Shown here in pieces: positions 1 to 10,625 of a stretch of 64,000 nucleotides of DNA (its first letter is position 1; the number at the start of each line of letters is the position of its first letter). Source of the stretch: Chinchilla lanigera (lineage: Eukaryota > Chordata > Mammalia > Rodentia > Chinchillidae); the NCBI RefSeq assembly GCF_000276665.1, contig NW_004955446.1:16106717-16170716 (forward strand). The letters are read 5' to 3'. Position numbers and translations under genes: made by a program. The notes beneath the pieces are model-generated. The model was given only the letters and a program-made list of their open reading frames with translations. It had not been told where the DNA came from and made no database searches.

Positions 1-125
1 TGACTTTCCAGGAATGGTAGTGCATGTCTGTAATCTCTGTCTATTGGATGGCTGAGGCAGGAAGATCTGAGGCCGGCCCGGGCAACTAAGCAAGATTCTG
101 GTAAGGGGGGAAAAAAGAGGAAAAA
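1..125 (+). mobile_element. B1-like (7SL-derived) SINE monomer
   Basis: The stretch reads as a diverged B1/Alu-type monomer. It has a 'ggtagtgcatgtctgtaat' start that carries the Pol III A-box region, then 'ggctgaggcaggaagatctgaggcc' type sequence, 'gggcaactaagcaag', and a purine/A-rich tail. The 5' end may be cut by the window edge. It is old: several positions of the usual B1 core are changed. No target-site duplication is visible. Confidence 0.75.
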
Positions 126-780
126 TGGAAGCCTCGTTGTGAATGACAGGCTTTTACTTTGACTGTACAGTCCCACTCTATCATTTCACAAATAAGTAAT
201 TTTTAGTATTATAAAAGTAACATGACAAAAACATTAACTGTAATCACTTAAGAAGTGACTTGGAAAGTAAAAGCTTTTAACAACTTCAGTTTTACTTGTA
301 AAATTAATTTTGTTAATAATGGTTCCATCTGTTTTAGAAATCTGTGTATGTACGAGTGATATGTGTACATGTTTCTGAATCTTGATTTTAAAAATGTTTC
401 AGAAATAATCTCTAAGATTATTTTTCACAGTATGACTTATTTTTCTCAGCAGCCTTGTGGAAACCCACACATATGTATGATAATACATTTAGTTATGCCA
501 TTATTGCTAGACATTTACTTTGCAATGACTTTTCTGTTATTGTAAACATGACAAATTCTTTGCGCAATTATGTGAGTTGAAACTCTGTATGTCAGAAAAA
601 TAAGAATGATTTGTCACTGTTTTTTCAATGGCTTATGCATATCATTGGTTAGGCGAACATATCCTTGGAAATTAGTGAAAACTTTTGTCTCAACAATGGC
701 CTTTTCAATTAATTTTATGTGTTTCCAAATATTGCTCAAATTGTGGGAAATGCACTCAAAGGACTACTTTAAGAATGACT
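126..780. other. AT-rich stretch, nothing recognised
   Basis: I see no gene, splice-flanked exon or clear repeat here. Short open frames (60 codons at 363-545, part of 606-980) have no recognisable domain. The second one runs straight into the downstream ID SINE, so it is a chance frame. Confidence 0.6.
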
Positions 781-886
781 GGGGCTGGGGATTTAGCTCA
801 GCGGCAAAGCGTCTGCCTGGCAAGCGCAAGGTCATGAGTTCGGTTCCCGGTACCAGAGAAAAACCAAAAAAAAAAGAAAAAAGAAA
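781..886 (+). mobile_element. ID SINE with 10-bp target-site duplication
   Basis: A near-consensus ID element. The 'gctggggatttagctcagcggc' head contains a Pol III A-box, 'gagttcggttcccgg' is the B-box region, then GGTACC and a mixed A/G tail. The perfect direct repeat 'aagaatgact' flanks it at 771-780 and 887-896, as expected from L1-mediated target-primed insertion. Low divergence and the intact duplication suggest a fairly young copy. It is tRNA-like but not a tRNA gene. Confidence 0.93.
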
Positions 887-896
887 AAGAATGACT

Positions 897-2005
897 GTAC
901 CATTCATATATGTGCTGTACTTCCATAATTATACTTCCTATTTGAGGAATTACATGCACACTAATATATTATACCCTTAAAGTAAGAAACGTGATGCTAC
1001 ATAACTTAATTCTATATATTGTTCTACACATTTGCCACATTCCAAAATCCTACACATCAAAGGGAAATCAACCATGAGCTGGTCATTTCTATTGCAGACA
1101 GAAGCAAATAAATGCTAATTAATGCTAGAGTATAAAGGAATTAAATCTTTATAAAAACATATGTAATGTAATTCCTTCAATATCAGAATAAAAAGGAGAG
1201 TCCTGAAAAATTTGTGGTTGAGCTGGACTAAAGGATAATAAGTTATTTACTATTTTTAGGCACAAAACACCTAATTTTCTCCTAATATAAATCATAATGG
1301 ATAGCTCCAACACATTTATTCTTGTACCAAGGACAGGGCTTGAAGTTCATCACTGGTTACAATATCTTTGAATTTTCTCTGAGACAAAAGGATGAGACAT
1401 AGAATACATAGAACATCTGTTATTCATAAACATTATTTTTCCAGTCTATGTTGTTTCTCCAGTAGTGTGTACTCATAAATTTATAATATAATGTTGCTGA
1501 TAGAGTCAGAATATATTATTGCTGTCATATCAGCTCATTAATTTTGTCAAGAGCTAACATTAGAAGATAGAACTTGTATTTTCTTCCACTCCCCAAAACT
1601 GGCATTCTTGGTATTTAGTTTGAATTACAGCAACCTCTCTGATAAGGAAATATGTATATCACTCCATATTTGTAGTAACATGTAGGGTGTACATTGGATC
1701 AAAGTCATTTTTTAAATACCAAGTTTCACAGATGAGTTAGAAAGTGAAACCTAAGAATGAAATAACTGTATTTGTAAAGCTCCATGGAAAATAACAAATC
1801 TGGTTAATTAAAATGCAATGGAAGCTAATTTCATTTTTAGAGACACCAGAAATGGCTAAAAGATACACAACAAAAAAAAGGTAAGAACCTGTAATGTGCC
1901 TTTAAAAACACTTAAGCCACAGATTCAAATTCTAGGAAAGGTGCTTTAGTTCACTTTCTTGACTGTAGGTAATGGGGAATGCTGCCCAAGACACTCAGGA
2001 GTCTT
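897..2005. other. Unique AT-rich DNA, nothing recognised
   Basis: No gene or clear transposon. The sequence is AT-rich with stops in all frames at normal frequency. An undetected very old repeat is possible. Confidence 0.5.
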
Positions 2006-2099
2006 GTCTTTTCTTTCTTTGTAGTACCAGGAATCAAACTTACGACCTTGTGCTTTCTAGGCATGTGCTGTGCCGCTGAGCTGTATCCCCAGTATCCAT
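2006..2099 (-). mobile_element. ID SINE, antisense
   Basis: An antisense ID: T-rich tail, then 'gtagtaccaggaatcaaac', 'ttgtgctttctaggcatgtgctgtgcc' and 'gctgagctgtatccccag', which is the reverse complement of the A-box-bearing head. A short direct repeat 'gagtctt' (1999-2005 and 2100-2106) may be the target duplication. It is more diverged than the copy at 781. Confidence 0.85.
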
Positions 2100-2216
2100 G
2101 AGTCTTTTCAGAGAAGTTTATATCCAATCTGATGTGATGTGCCACCATTAGAAATAAATGTGGGTTATAATTAAAAATCTTGGATTAAATTAACAATTTC
2201 ACTAAAATTTATAAGC

Positions 2217-2217
2217 C

Positions 2218-2272
<55 letters not shown>

Positions 2273-2281
2273 TCCTTCTTT
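2217..2281. repeat. (CTTT)n microsatellite
   Basis: About 15 near-perfect tandem CTTT units. They directly abut the antisense B1 that follows, so the tract probably expanded from the antisense A-rich tail of that SINE. It is likely to be length-polymorphic. Confidence 0.95.
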
Positions 2282-2397
2282 TGAAATAGGATCTTGCTAA
2301 GTTGCTAAATTGCCCAGACTCTGGAAATTTGCAATCCTCCTGCATCACCCTCCCAGAGTACTGGGATTACACGTCTACCCCTCCTCACCCAGCCTCA
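2282..2397 (-). mobile_element. B1-like SINE, antisense
   Basis: Antisense B1 landmarks are present in order: 'ataggatcttgctaag', 'ttgcccag', 'caatcctcctgc', 'cccagagtactgggattaca' and the 5' end near 'cacccagcctc'. Its tail is represented by the preceding CTTT tract. It is diverged and has no clear target duplication. Confidence 0.88.
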
Positions 2398-2555
2398 TGT
2401 ACATTTATTCTTAAGGAATGTTTTGATAGGAATCTTTTCAATTCATGAGAACTCCATCATCTTTGGATCTTGTGTTGTGAGATTTTTCTTTTTTTAACGT
2501 ATGACACTTTCTGAAAAAGTGTATTCAGCTTACCACCTTATTCTTCAAGATCTTC

Positions 2556-3143
2556 TTGGTTTTTGTAGTCACCCTGAATAACCATTCCACCTTTCCTACA
2601 CTTTCCCTGCCTTACACCAAACTACAGAGTTCACTCCTTTACAAACAAGCCTCAGATCATCACTCTCTTGTCTGTACCAAAAATATTTTACACCTGGTCT
2701 ACCGTCTCGGGTTCCCCAGGATCAGAAATGTAAACAAGGGTTCCTGTGCATGGGGACTGATGGAGGAAGTGCTCCTCTCCCAAGTAAAAGAACCAAGGCA
2801 GTGGTGGAGGCCAGGCAACAAGGGGAGAAAGTCAAGAAAGGGTTCAATTTTAGAAAAAGTCTCTTCCTTGACCCCATCCTGCAGGGAGCTCAAGAAGAAC
2901 ATGGTGAATGACATTTCAGAGCTTGTAAAAGTTGCTTCTCTCCACCTGTCACTGCTGAAGGCCAGGCAAAGTGAGAGAAAACACAAGGCTCTGGAGTTGC
3001 CTAAGCCAAAGCATGCACAGACTGCAGGAGAGGTGCAGGAAATCATCACAGATCTGTGGGATTTGAGCACACTACCAATAGTGCTCAAAGGAATCACATG
3101 GGTGCCTCAGATGAGATTTCAGGATCCCTATAGGGGGGCTTAA
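2556..3143 (+). other. Unexplained 195-codon open frame
   Basis: A plus-strand frame starting with ATG runs 195 codons without a stop, and a 132-codon frame lies antisense inside it (2699-3097). The predicted protein is basic in its middle (many K/R/S near residues 85-160). It has no signal peptide, membrane segment or domain that I recognise. The local base composition is less AT-rich than its neighbours, which raises the chance of a random long frame. It could be a decayed processed copy, part of an unrecognised repeat, or chance. I do not call it a gene. Confidence 0.25.
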
Positions 3144-3184
3144 TTACTTACCGTACAGTTCTGATTCTGCCTTGTGCTCTGCTG

Positions 3185-3320
3185 ATTTGTGCTTGTCTTT
3201 TAATCACCTTGAGGGCAGTGTTTATGCCTTACTCATTATTGCAGTCTCTCAAATACCTGTCCTGGTGGCTTGCATTTATTAGACATGCAACAAAGGTCAC
3301 TAATTTGAAATGAGGAGACA
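3185..3320. repeat. Possible ancient MIR/L2-type relic
   Basis: The motif 'ccttgagggcagtgtttatg', followed by a 'catttattagacatgcaac' ending, resembles the shared 3' part of very old mammalian interspersed repeats. Only this core is visible, so the family is uncertain. Confidence 0.4.
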
Positions 3321-3531
3321 AATAGCCTTGAATGAGGCCCATCATGGGTCCCTGTTATTACCAAATTCTTCAGTGTAACAGCTGTTCATGTAATAAACTT
3401 GCAACGTGATTTCCTCCTAAAGGAACTTGCTAGAAGCTATAAATAAAGAGAAGTCATTTTATCACATCAACAACAAACAAAGCAGTCAAAGAAAGGAACC
3501 ATTCAAATTAAGCTCTAAATTTTTCAGAATT

Positions 3532-3608
3532 AAAAAAAAAGGAGAGAGAGAGAAAGAGAGGAGGGAGGGGGAGAGAGAGACAAAGAGAGAAGGAAAGAAG
3601 AAAGCAGG
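3532..3608. repeat. GA-rich polypurine low-complexity tract
   Basis: An uninterrupted run of purines (GAGA, GGGA and AAGA blocks) with only occasional pyrimidines. It explains the opposing K/R/E-rich and S/L-rich open frames there, which are artefacts of composition. Confidence 0.9.
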
Positions 3609-5440
3609 GGAATACCAACTTCCCCACTCCAGCTCGATAAGTCCCTGTTCCTCCTTACGCCTAGAAGATAGCCCACTCTTTTGTGAGCTGTTTTAGGTCT
3701 GTAAAGTGGGAGCTGGCAGAGAAAGCTTACCACTGAACCAAGGCTGGCAAGGATTTTCCCCATTACTAAGGGTTCTTCTGGCAGATCTTTCTCTAATGCC
3801 CGTCACCCCTGACTTGACCCCTGATTATGCAATTCTTTCTTTCCTGGAGCTGTTATGCTTTATTCAGTTGCCATGAATAAGATATGTGTATGCCAATAAG
3901 TCTGTGTCTGTGAAGAAAAAGTTTAAAGTGTGATAACCTGAACACATCATCAAATTAACACTGACCAGGAAGCAGGTTGAGTGCCTGCAGGAGTGCAGAC
4001 CTTGGATCAAGCAGAACGCACTGATAAAGGTTTGGAACACATTGCTCCCTGTATTCAGATTTTTTTAAAAAAACTCTAATCTTGCCAAAGAGTCATTCTA
4101 TCCAGATGCATGGGATATTTACCTTGGTATTCACTTAATTCCTAAAACCAGCTTATAAGAGAGGCTGAAACCACAAGTACAAATTTAAGCTTCACGTCCT
4201 TATTCATCCATAGCCTATTCTGTCGAATGTAATGATGAAATTAACTTGTGCTTCATAGAAGTGGTGGGGTTGTATACAGCTACAATTCATACACCCCTCA
4301 GGTGACCTAGTTACTTAGCCCAGTTTCATAATTTTACATCTTAGAACATGGGCCAGTAAGATTAGGAAGCTGCCCCAATTATACTAATATTGAATCCCAG
4401 CAACAGCACAATAATCTTCCTAGAATGACATACTAATTCCCAAGTTATTTCAGTAATTGAGAAATAGTCTGGTTAATTGATTCAGATTATAACTGAGGCA
4501 GACCTGTGTTGGTGCCAGCAGGTCCCAGAAAATATGTATGTCTTGCCTCTGGGTGCCACCCCTGCCAGGAAGACCTGGGAAGTCTGTGTCCCCAGCTGAC
4601 ACCAATGCCTGCTCCCAATGCCTGCCCCCAGCCCCTGGGTTCACCACTGCACAGGGCAATAGCACTGCCAGTCAACCGACTGAGCTGATTGAGGAGATAT
4701 CAATAAGTAAAAGGAGAGTTTTGCTTAGTACTGAAGTCATATCTTTCCACAGAGATCTGGTGAGAGACAGCCTGGAGAACTAGGTTTGGGGAAGGAGAAA
4801 GTTAAATAGGGATTCCCTGAGGGATCCAGGTTTAGACCAGGAAGATCAAAGGGCCTCAATTCTGTTGTGGAAGGCCAGATTTCATGGGAGTAAATCATCA
4901 GTGGAAACAGTCTAATGAAGAGGAAGGCATAAAGTCTAATGATATATTTCAGCTCTGGCACTACTACCAAAATCCAGCAGAAATTGGCACTCTGAATTAA
5001 TATAGGTCAATATGAGGGAGCTAAATGAAATCAGCGTCCTCTTTGTTTTGATAAAGGGCTGTTCATGAGTGGTTCCAGGTAACTTAGTAGTGGCCAGAAG
5101 TTAATTTTCTCTATGCCAATACCTAGATTGCCTGGCTGGAGTGGGGGAGGGGGTCATAAAATTACATTGGCTCACTGCAAAAGAATATGGCACTGGGCCA
5201 AAGAATTTGCAAACTCTTGAACAAACAAACAAATAAGCAAATTTTTTTAAAAAAAGAACTATCAAAAAGAAGGCAATAAAATGTCTCCAGAAACTCCCAA
5301 CTACCCCCAAATTGGTAGGGGATTCTCATGGGAAGGAAATCATAATCTATACAACAGATAGGTATGAAAGGCTACTGGTAGAGGCAAAACAATTCTATGA
5401 GGTGCTTGGCAAGGGTAGAGATGATATAACTAATCACATA
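3609..5440. other. Unique DNA, no gene recognised
   Basis: No exon, RNA gene or confident transposon. A slightly GC-richer patch (about 4500-4680) yields overlapping short frames on both strands with no recognisable domain. A short CAAA-type run occurs at about 5220-5235. Close to the L1 start, 'aactaatcacataatg' occurs twice within 40 bp (about 5428-5475). Confidence 0.5.
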
Positions 5441-6113
5441 ATGGTTATAATGGTCATACAACTAATCACATAATGAAAACTTTCCAGACATAGAAAAAGA
5501 AATTAACATACATAGAAATGAAGCATAGAATCTTAAATAGCTAAGATCAGGAAAATAACCATTCCACATCACATAACAATTAAAATACCAGAGATCAAAC
5601 AAAGAACAGAATCTTAAAGGCTGTTAGAGAAATGCAACAAATCACCTATAAGGAAAAGACTCAGAATTACAACAGATTTCTCAACATAAACTTTAAATAC
5701 AAGGAGAGCATGAAATGAAGTTTTTTAAACTCTTAAAGAAAACAGCTTCAACCCAAACTGTTATATCCTGCAAAATTATCTTTCAAAATTGATAGAGAAA
5801 TAAGATACTTCTGTGGTAAAGAAATCTTTAAAGAAATTAATCACCACAAACCAACACTCTAAAAAATTCACAAGGATATCTTAGGATACAACAGAGTTAA
5901 AAACACTAAATGTTTAAGAAAATTAATACATCAGATAAAGCTAGCAATTAACAAGAAAAGAAAGCAAAACAGCAACAGGAAATTAATACAATGACAGGAA
6001 TAAGTCAATACCCATCAACTATAGCTATCAGTAAATGGATTTCACTAGCCAATAAAAAGACACAGATTAACAGAATGGATCAAGAAGCAAAATCCAGTGG
6101 TATACTATATAAA
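5441..6113 (+). mobile_element. L1 element A: ORF1 3' part and ORF2 start (decayed)
   Basis: This matches, with many stops and indels, the end of L1 ORF1 and the inter-ORF region, and aligns by eye with the same segment of L1 element B (about 12690-13250). Shared landmarks are 'agaacaaatcacctata'-like sequence, the 'caacccaaactgttatatcctgcaaa' region and 'ggagaaataagacact'-like sequence. The ORF2 5' end follows near 6001. The element is 5'-truncated; the exact start is unclear (5440-5480). Confidence 0.75.
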
Positions 6114-6283
6114 AGAAACACATTTAACACAAAAAGAAATTCCTAGACTAAAACTCAAAGAATGGAAAACTATATTCTATTCAATGGAACCTGAAAAAAA
6201 CAAGCAGGAATAGCTAACCTATTTTCAGATAAAATGGATTTCAAGCCAAAGCTGATCAAAAAAGGCAAAACAAGGACATGAAA
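6114..6283 (+). repeat. L1-derived direct repeat, copy 1
   Basis: About 170 bp of early L1 ORF2 (endonuclease region) that reappears at 7063-7229. By eye the two copies differ by roughly 9 substitutions and 2 short indels (about 94% identical). The two copies bracket a foreign 0.78-kb block, so this looks like a very long target duplication or a repair-generated duplication of the L1 around an insertion. Confidence 0.88.
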
Positions 6284-6529
6284 TTGAGAAGTAAGGACTG
6301 TGGTTGGCTTGTGATCCCTAGCTGAACTGAGTAAGCATGGTGCTGAGTGTGGGAGGCCCACCTGGGGATTGTTGCCATCAGCAAAGGGGCAGAATTGGAG
6401 AAGCATGATGCATTAATTACTAAAACGTTTGTTATCTGCCTACTTGTTCTAGTTACGTTCTTGATTCTGGCTCAATAAAAGGTGATTGTGATTGGTGATG
6501 GTGCGGCAGTCTGTGTCTTGCCCAGAGAG
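6284..6529 (+). mobile_element. Unclassified LTR-like repeat segment
   Basis: A less AT-rich block that is not L1. The part beginning 'agctgaactgagtaa' and running to about 6404 is repeated, at roughly 85-90% identity by eye, at about 20390-20475, so it belongs to an interspersed family. Further on it contains a polyadenylation-type AATAAA in 'ggctcaataaaaggtg' (about 6470-6485) followed by a GT-rich stretch, like the R/U5 part of an LTR. No TG...CA ends, primer-binding site or partner LTR can be seen, so the class is an inference. Confidence 0.5.
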
Positions 6530-7062
6530 CTCAGATGGTCAACTTTGTCATACCCATCCTTGATGGTGAAGCTGAGGATCTCAGTGCTCATGCGGCGGAA
6601 GTCAGGGGCTGCCATTTCCCTTACCAGCTTGGCAAACTGGTCCTAGTCCTGATAAATCTGCTCCACTGTCAGGGTCCCAAGGATGAAACACAGATGCCCT
6701 TTCAGGGTCTGCAGGATGACGTTCTTAATGTTTTGCACGTTCTTGCCTAAGAACTGCTCACAGGCCACAGCCAGGAGCTCCTTCTCTGTCATGATCCTCA
6801 CCTGGGCGACACCCGTCACAGTTAAAGCTACCCCCTTGGCCATCTCTACGTCCTCACAGAGGAGCTGCAACATCATAATCTGTAGGGAAATCCTCTGCGT
6901 GTCAGAGTTACACCACCAGGACCAGGCCCAGCTGCCAAACACATACTGTTTATAGTCAGAACCACAAAAGTCCCCTGAAACCACCAGCACCTCGTTGGGC
7001 CCCACCTTGTGGCAGTTGCCCATGGCACAAGTGGGACGCAGAGCCCTCGCACTGCAGGAACG
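6530..7062 (-). pseudogene. FLOT2P: FLOT2 (flotillin-2/reggie-1) processed pseudogene, 5' fragment
   Basis: Read on the minus strand from an ATG at 7023, the sequence encodes a recognisable flotillin-2 N-terminus. It opens MGNCH, keeping the Gly2/Cys4 acylation context, then 'VGPNE', 'GSDYKQYVFG', 'SDTQRIS', 'GVALTVTGVAQV', 'EKELLAVACEQFLGKNVQ', 'GTLTVEQIYQD', and later 'QFAKLVRE' and 'EILSFTIKD'. That is about 165 codons of the SPFH/band-7 domain. No introns interrupt it, so it derives from spliced mRNA. An in-frame TAG at about 6640 replaces a conserved Arg just after 'IYQD', with many missense changes. About 40 bp of 5' leader precedes the ATG. The C-terminal coiled-coil half and poly(A) are absent: homology stops at about 6530, next to the LTR-like block. 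FLOT2 is a membrane-raft scaffold protein; this copy is non-functional. Confidence 0.9.
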
Positions 7063-7229
7063 AGAAACATATTTAACACAAAAAGAAATTCATAGACTAA
7101 AACTCAAAGGATGGAAAACTATGTTCCATTCAATGGAACCTGAAAACGAGCAGGAATAGCTAACCTATTTTCAGATAAAGTGAATTTCAAGCCAAAGCTG
7201 ATCAAAAAAGGCAAAAGAACATGAAACAT
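7063..7229 (+). repeat. L1-derived direct repeat, copy 2
   Basis: Second copy of the L1 segment at 6114-6283. L1 element A continues collinearly from here ('acatgaaacattgg' onward), while copy 1 is collinear with the upstream part. Together they therefore rebuild an L1 that was opened, with duplication, by the 6284-7062 insert. Confidence 0.88.
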
Positions 7230-9514
7230 TGGTCAATGGAACTATTCAGCAGGAAAAAATAATAATTACTACCATGTATGCCATAAGCCATGGTGTACCT
7301 AATTTCATAAAACAAACTAATGAACATAAAAGATCAGATATACATCAATACAATTATAGTGGGGGACCTCAACATTCCTCTGTCACAGATAGACAGATCT
7401 ACTAAACAAAAATTAACAAAAAAATCAGAGTTAAATCAAACCTTTGAACAAATGGTCTTAATAGGTATATACAGAGTATTCCACCCAACAATAACAGAAT
7501 ATATATTCTTTTCAGGAGTACATGGCATTTTCTCCAAAATAGACCACATGCTAGTGAGTAAAACACACCTACACAAATGCAAAAGAACTACAATTTTACC
7601 ATAAATATTTTCAAATCACAGTTCAATAAAACCAGAAATCACAGAACTATGCAAACATATGGAAATTAAATAACACACTCTTGAATAATCAATGTCACAG
7701 AGGAAATTAAGGAATAAATAAAACAGTTTTTACAATTAAATGATAGTGCCACTACAATGTACAAGAACTTATGGGACACAATGAAAGCTGTCTTAGGAGA
7801 GAAGTTTATACTGGTGAATGCCCATATAGAAAAATAGAATGATCTAGATAAATAATCTAATGATGCATTTCAAGGTCTTAGAGAAGAGAACAATCCAAAC
7901 CCAGAACTTCTGAAAGGAAGGAAATTATAAAGATAATAGCAGAAATTAATGAAATGGAGACTAAAAATACACAAAGAATCAAGGAAGAGCTTATTCTTTG
8001 AAAGAATAAATAAAATAGACAAACCTTTAGCCAACCTTACCAATAAAGAAGACAAATTCATGCCATTAGCAATGAAAAAGGCAAAACCACATCAGACACT
8101 GTTCAAATCCAGAATATTATCAGCGACTACTACATAAACATATATGGCAAAGAGTTGCAGAACTCAGAAGAAATGTAGCTATTCCTAGATACTTATCAAC
8201 TGTCAATACTGAACCTAGAAGACTTAAAAATTTGGACCAATCCAGTAACAGGAAAAAGGTCCAGGCAGTGAAATTGAAGCAGTAATTTTTTAAAAATCTA
8301 CCAACTAAGAAAAGCCCAGGACCTGATGGATTCACAGCTGAATCCTGCAAGAACCTCAGGGAAGTTCTAACACCATATTCCTCAAAGTGTTTACTGAAAT
8401 TGACAGGAAAGGATTACTTAAAAAATCCTTCTCAGAGGATAGCATTATCTTGAGGCCAAAACCAGACAAGGATCCAGCTGAAAAAGGGAACTATAGGCTA
8501 AGTTTTCTAATGAACATAGAGACAAACATCTTTAACAAGATACTGGCAAACAAAATGTAACAAATCATCAAAACAATCATAACATGACCAAGCAGGCTTC
8601 ATCCCAAGAGATACAAGGATAATTCAACACATACAAATCAGTAAGTGTAATTCATCAAATAAACAGAAGCAAGGACAAAAATCACATGATTATGTCAATA
8701 AATGGAGAATGAGCCTTTGACAAAATCCAACATCCATTTGTGATAAAAACCCTGAAGAAATAGGTAGAGAAGGGCTATATCTCAACATTATAAAAGCCAT
8801 TTAACACTAATCTATGGGCAGCATAGTCTTAAAGGAAGAAAAGCTGAAAGCTTTCCCTCAAAATCAGGAGCATGACGAGGATATCCATTACTAGCATTCC
8901 TATTCAACATAGTCCTCAAAACGTTAGACAGAGGAATCAGGCAAGAGGAAGAAATAAAAGGGACACATACTGGAAAGAACAAAGTCAAAATATTACTTGC
9001 AGATGATATGATCCCTTAACTTACAAGACCCAAATAGTAAACCCACCAAAAGACTGCTAGAATTCAGCCGTGTAGCAGAATACAAAATGAACACACAAAA
9101 TACAATAGCATTCCTATACACTAATAATGAACTGAACAAGAAGGCAATTAGCAAAAGAATATGATTCACAATGAAATTTTTTAAAAAAAGGGATTAACCT
9201 AAGTGAAAGACCTCTACAGGGAAAAGTAGACTGAAAAAGGAAATTGAGGAAGACATCCAAAAATGGAAAAAGATCTGCTGTTCCTGGATAGGCAGAACTA
9301 ATATAATCAAAATGGTTACTCTTCCTAAATTAAATAGATTTAATGCAATTGCAATCAAAATTCCAATGTTCATTGTCACAGAACTAGAGAAAACAATGCT
9401 AAAACTTATACAGAATTAGAAGAGACCTTAAATAACAAAAGCAAACCTGGCAATAAAGCAAAGCAGGCAGCATCACAACTCTAGACTTGAAGTTACGCTA
9501 TAAAGTGACAGTGA

Positions 9515-9614
9515 GGGCTGGGGATGTAGCTCAGCAGTATAGTGCTTTCCTAGCATGCACAAGGCCTTCAGTTCAACCCCCAGTATCATAAGAAAAATAA
9601 AAAATAAAAAAATT
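9515..9614 (+). mobile_element. ID SINE inside L1 element A
   Basis: Starts 'gggctggggatgtagctcag', with the B-box region at 'cagttcaacccccag', then an A-rich AAAAAT-type tail. Imperfect flanking repeats 'aagtgacagtga' (9503-9514) and 'aagctacagtga' (9615-9626) agree at 10 of 12 positions. It inserted after the L1 had arrived; the duplication has since diverged. Confidence 0.88.
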
Positions 9615-9863
9615 AAGCTACAGTGATTGAAACAGTAAGGTACTGGCACAGAAACAGGCATGTGGGTCAAGGGAACAGAACAGAACAAGCACAAACAACC
9701 CCAGGCACATACAGCTATTTGATTGCTCACAAAGAAGCCAAAAATATACACTAGAAGAAAGGTAGTATCTTTATTAAATGGCGCTGAAGAAACGGAATAG
9801 CCATATGCCAAATATTGAGTCTAGGCATATGTAGTGATGCCTTGGCTCATGAATTTAATTCTT

Positions 9864-9946
9864 TTTTTTTTTTTGTACCAGGAATTGAACTCAGGACCTT
9901 GTGCTTGCCAAGTAGGTGCTGTGCCACTGAGCTATATGTCCACCTT
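9864..9946 (-). mobile_element. ID SINE, antisense, inside L1 element A
   Basis: A T tract, then 'gtaccaggaattgaactcag', 'cttgtgcttgccaagtagg' and 'gccactgagctatatgtcc'. It is flanked by 'gaatttaattctt' (9851-9863) and 'gaacttaattctt' (9947-9959), a 13-bp duplication with one mismatch. Confidence 0.9.
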
Positions 9947-10625
9947 GAACTTAATTCTTAACACTATTCTGGTTGCAAACCAAATTGGTCATAAATCAAA
10001 TCAAATTTCCCCATAAGGTTCATTGTCACTGGATGCAGAATTCCTGAACAGAAACAAAATTTTATTGAATACTCCTGTTAGCAAATCAAATTGTTATTGA
10101 GCAGAAGTATTCATCAACTGACGTACCACTGTACCTCACCATGTACTAAACTAAAATCAAAGTGCATCAAAGATCTAAATGTTAAAACAGAAACACTTAA
10201 TCTGCCAGATGATTAAAGAGGTATAACTTTTGAAGACAGCTACAGTATAGACAAGGATTTTCTGAACAGAACCCCAAAGGCACAAGAAAGAAGAGCAAGA
10301 ATCAAAAAATGGTATTCATACCAAATTAAATGGTAATCATATCAAATTAAAAACTTCTGCACAGCAAAGGAAGCAATCAGCAGAGCAAAGAAACAATCTA
10401 AAGAACAAAAAATTATTTTGCAAGACATTTCACAGAAGACTAACATCAAGAATATATAAAGAACTCAAAAAAAGGTAGACTTCCAAAATAAAAGACTCAA
10501 TCAAAAATGAGTGACTAAAATGAATAGAAGCTTCTCAGGAAAAGAAGTACAAATGGTCAACAAATATAGGAAAAAATGTTCATCATCCCTGGCCATCCAA
10601 GAAATGCCAATTAAAACTACACTGA

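Larger units (their letters stand above)
7230..10625 (+). mobile_element. L1 element A: ORF2 (endonuclease and reverse transcriptase), decayed
   Basis: L1 ORF2 homology across the endonuclease, reverse transcriptase and C-terminal region. At 7320-7604 a 94-codon remnant shows 'GDLN' and 'FSKIDH', typical endonuclease signatures. Near 8290-8340 lies the 'KPGPDGF'-like RT segment. At about 8993-9010 the catalytic FADD box reads LADD followed by Met. Many frameshifts and stops make it inactive. Two ID SINEs interrupt it (9515, 9864). It ends at about 10625 in the ORF2/3' region without a poly(A) tail, where the 5' UTR of L1 element B begins. Confidence 0.9.

Noticed and set aside
781..886. tRNA-like A and B boxes suggesting a tRNA gene
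   Set aside because: The element is an ID SINE with an A-rich tail and target duplication. It lacks a tRNA anticodon arm and acceptor stem.
3427..3763. Charged and serine-rich frames on opposite strands
   Set aside because: Caused by the GA-rich polypurine tract.
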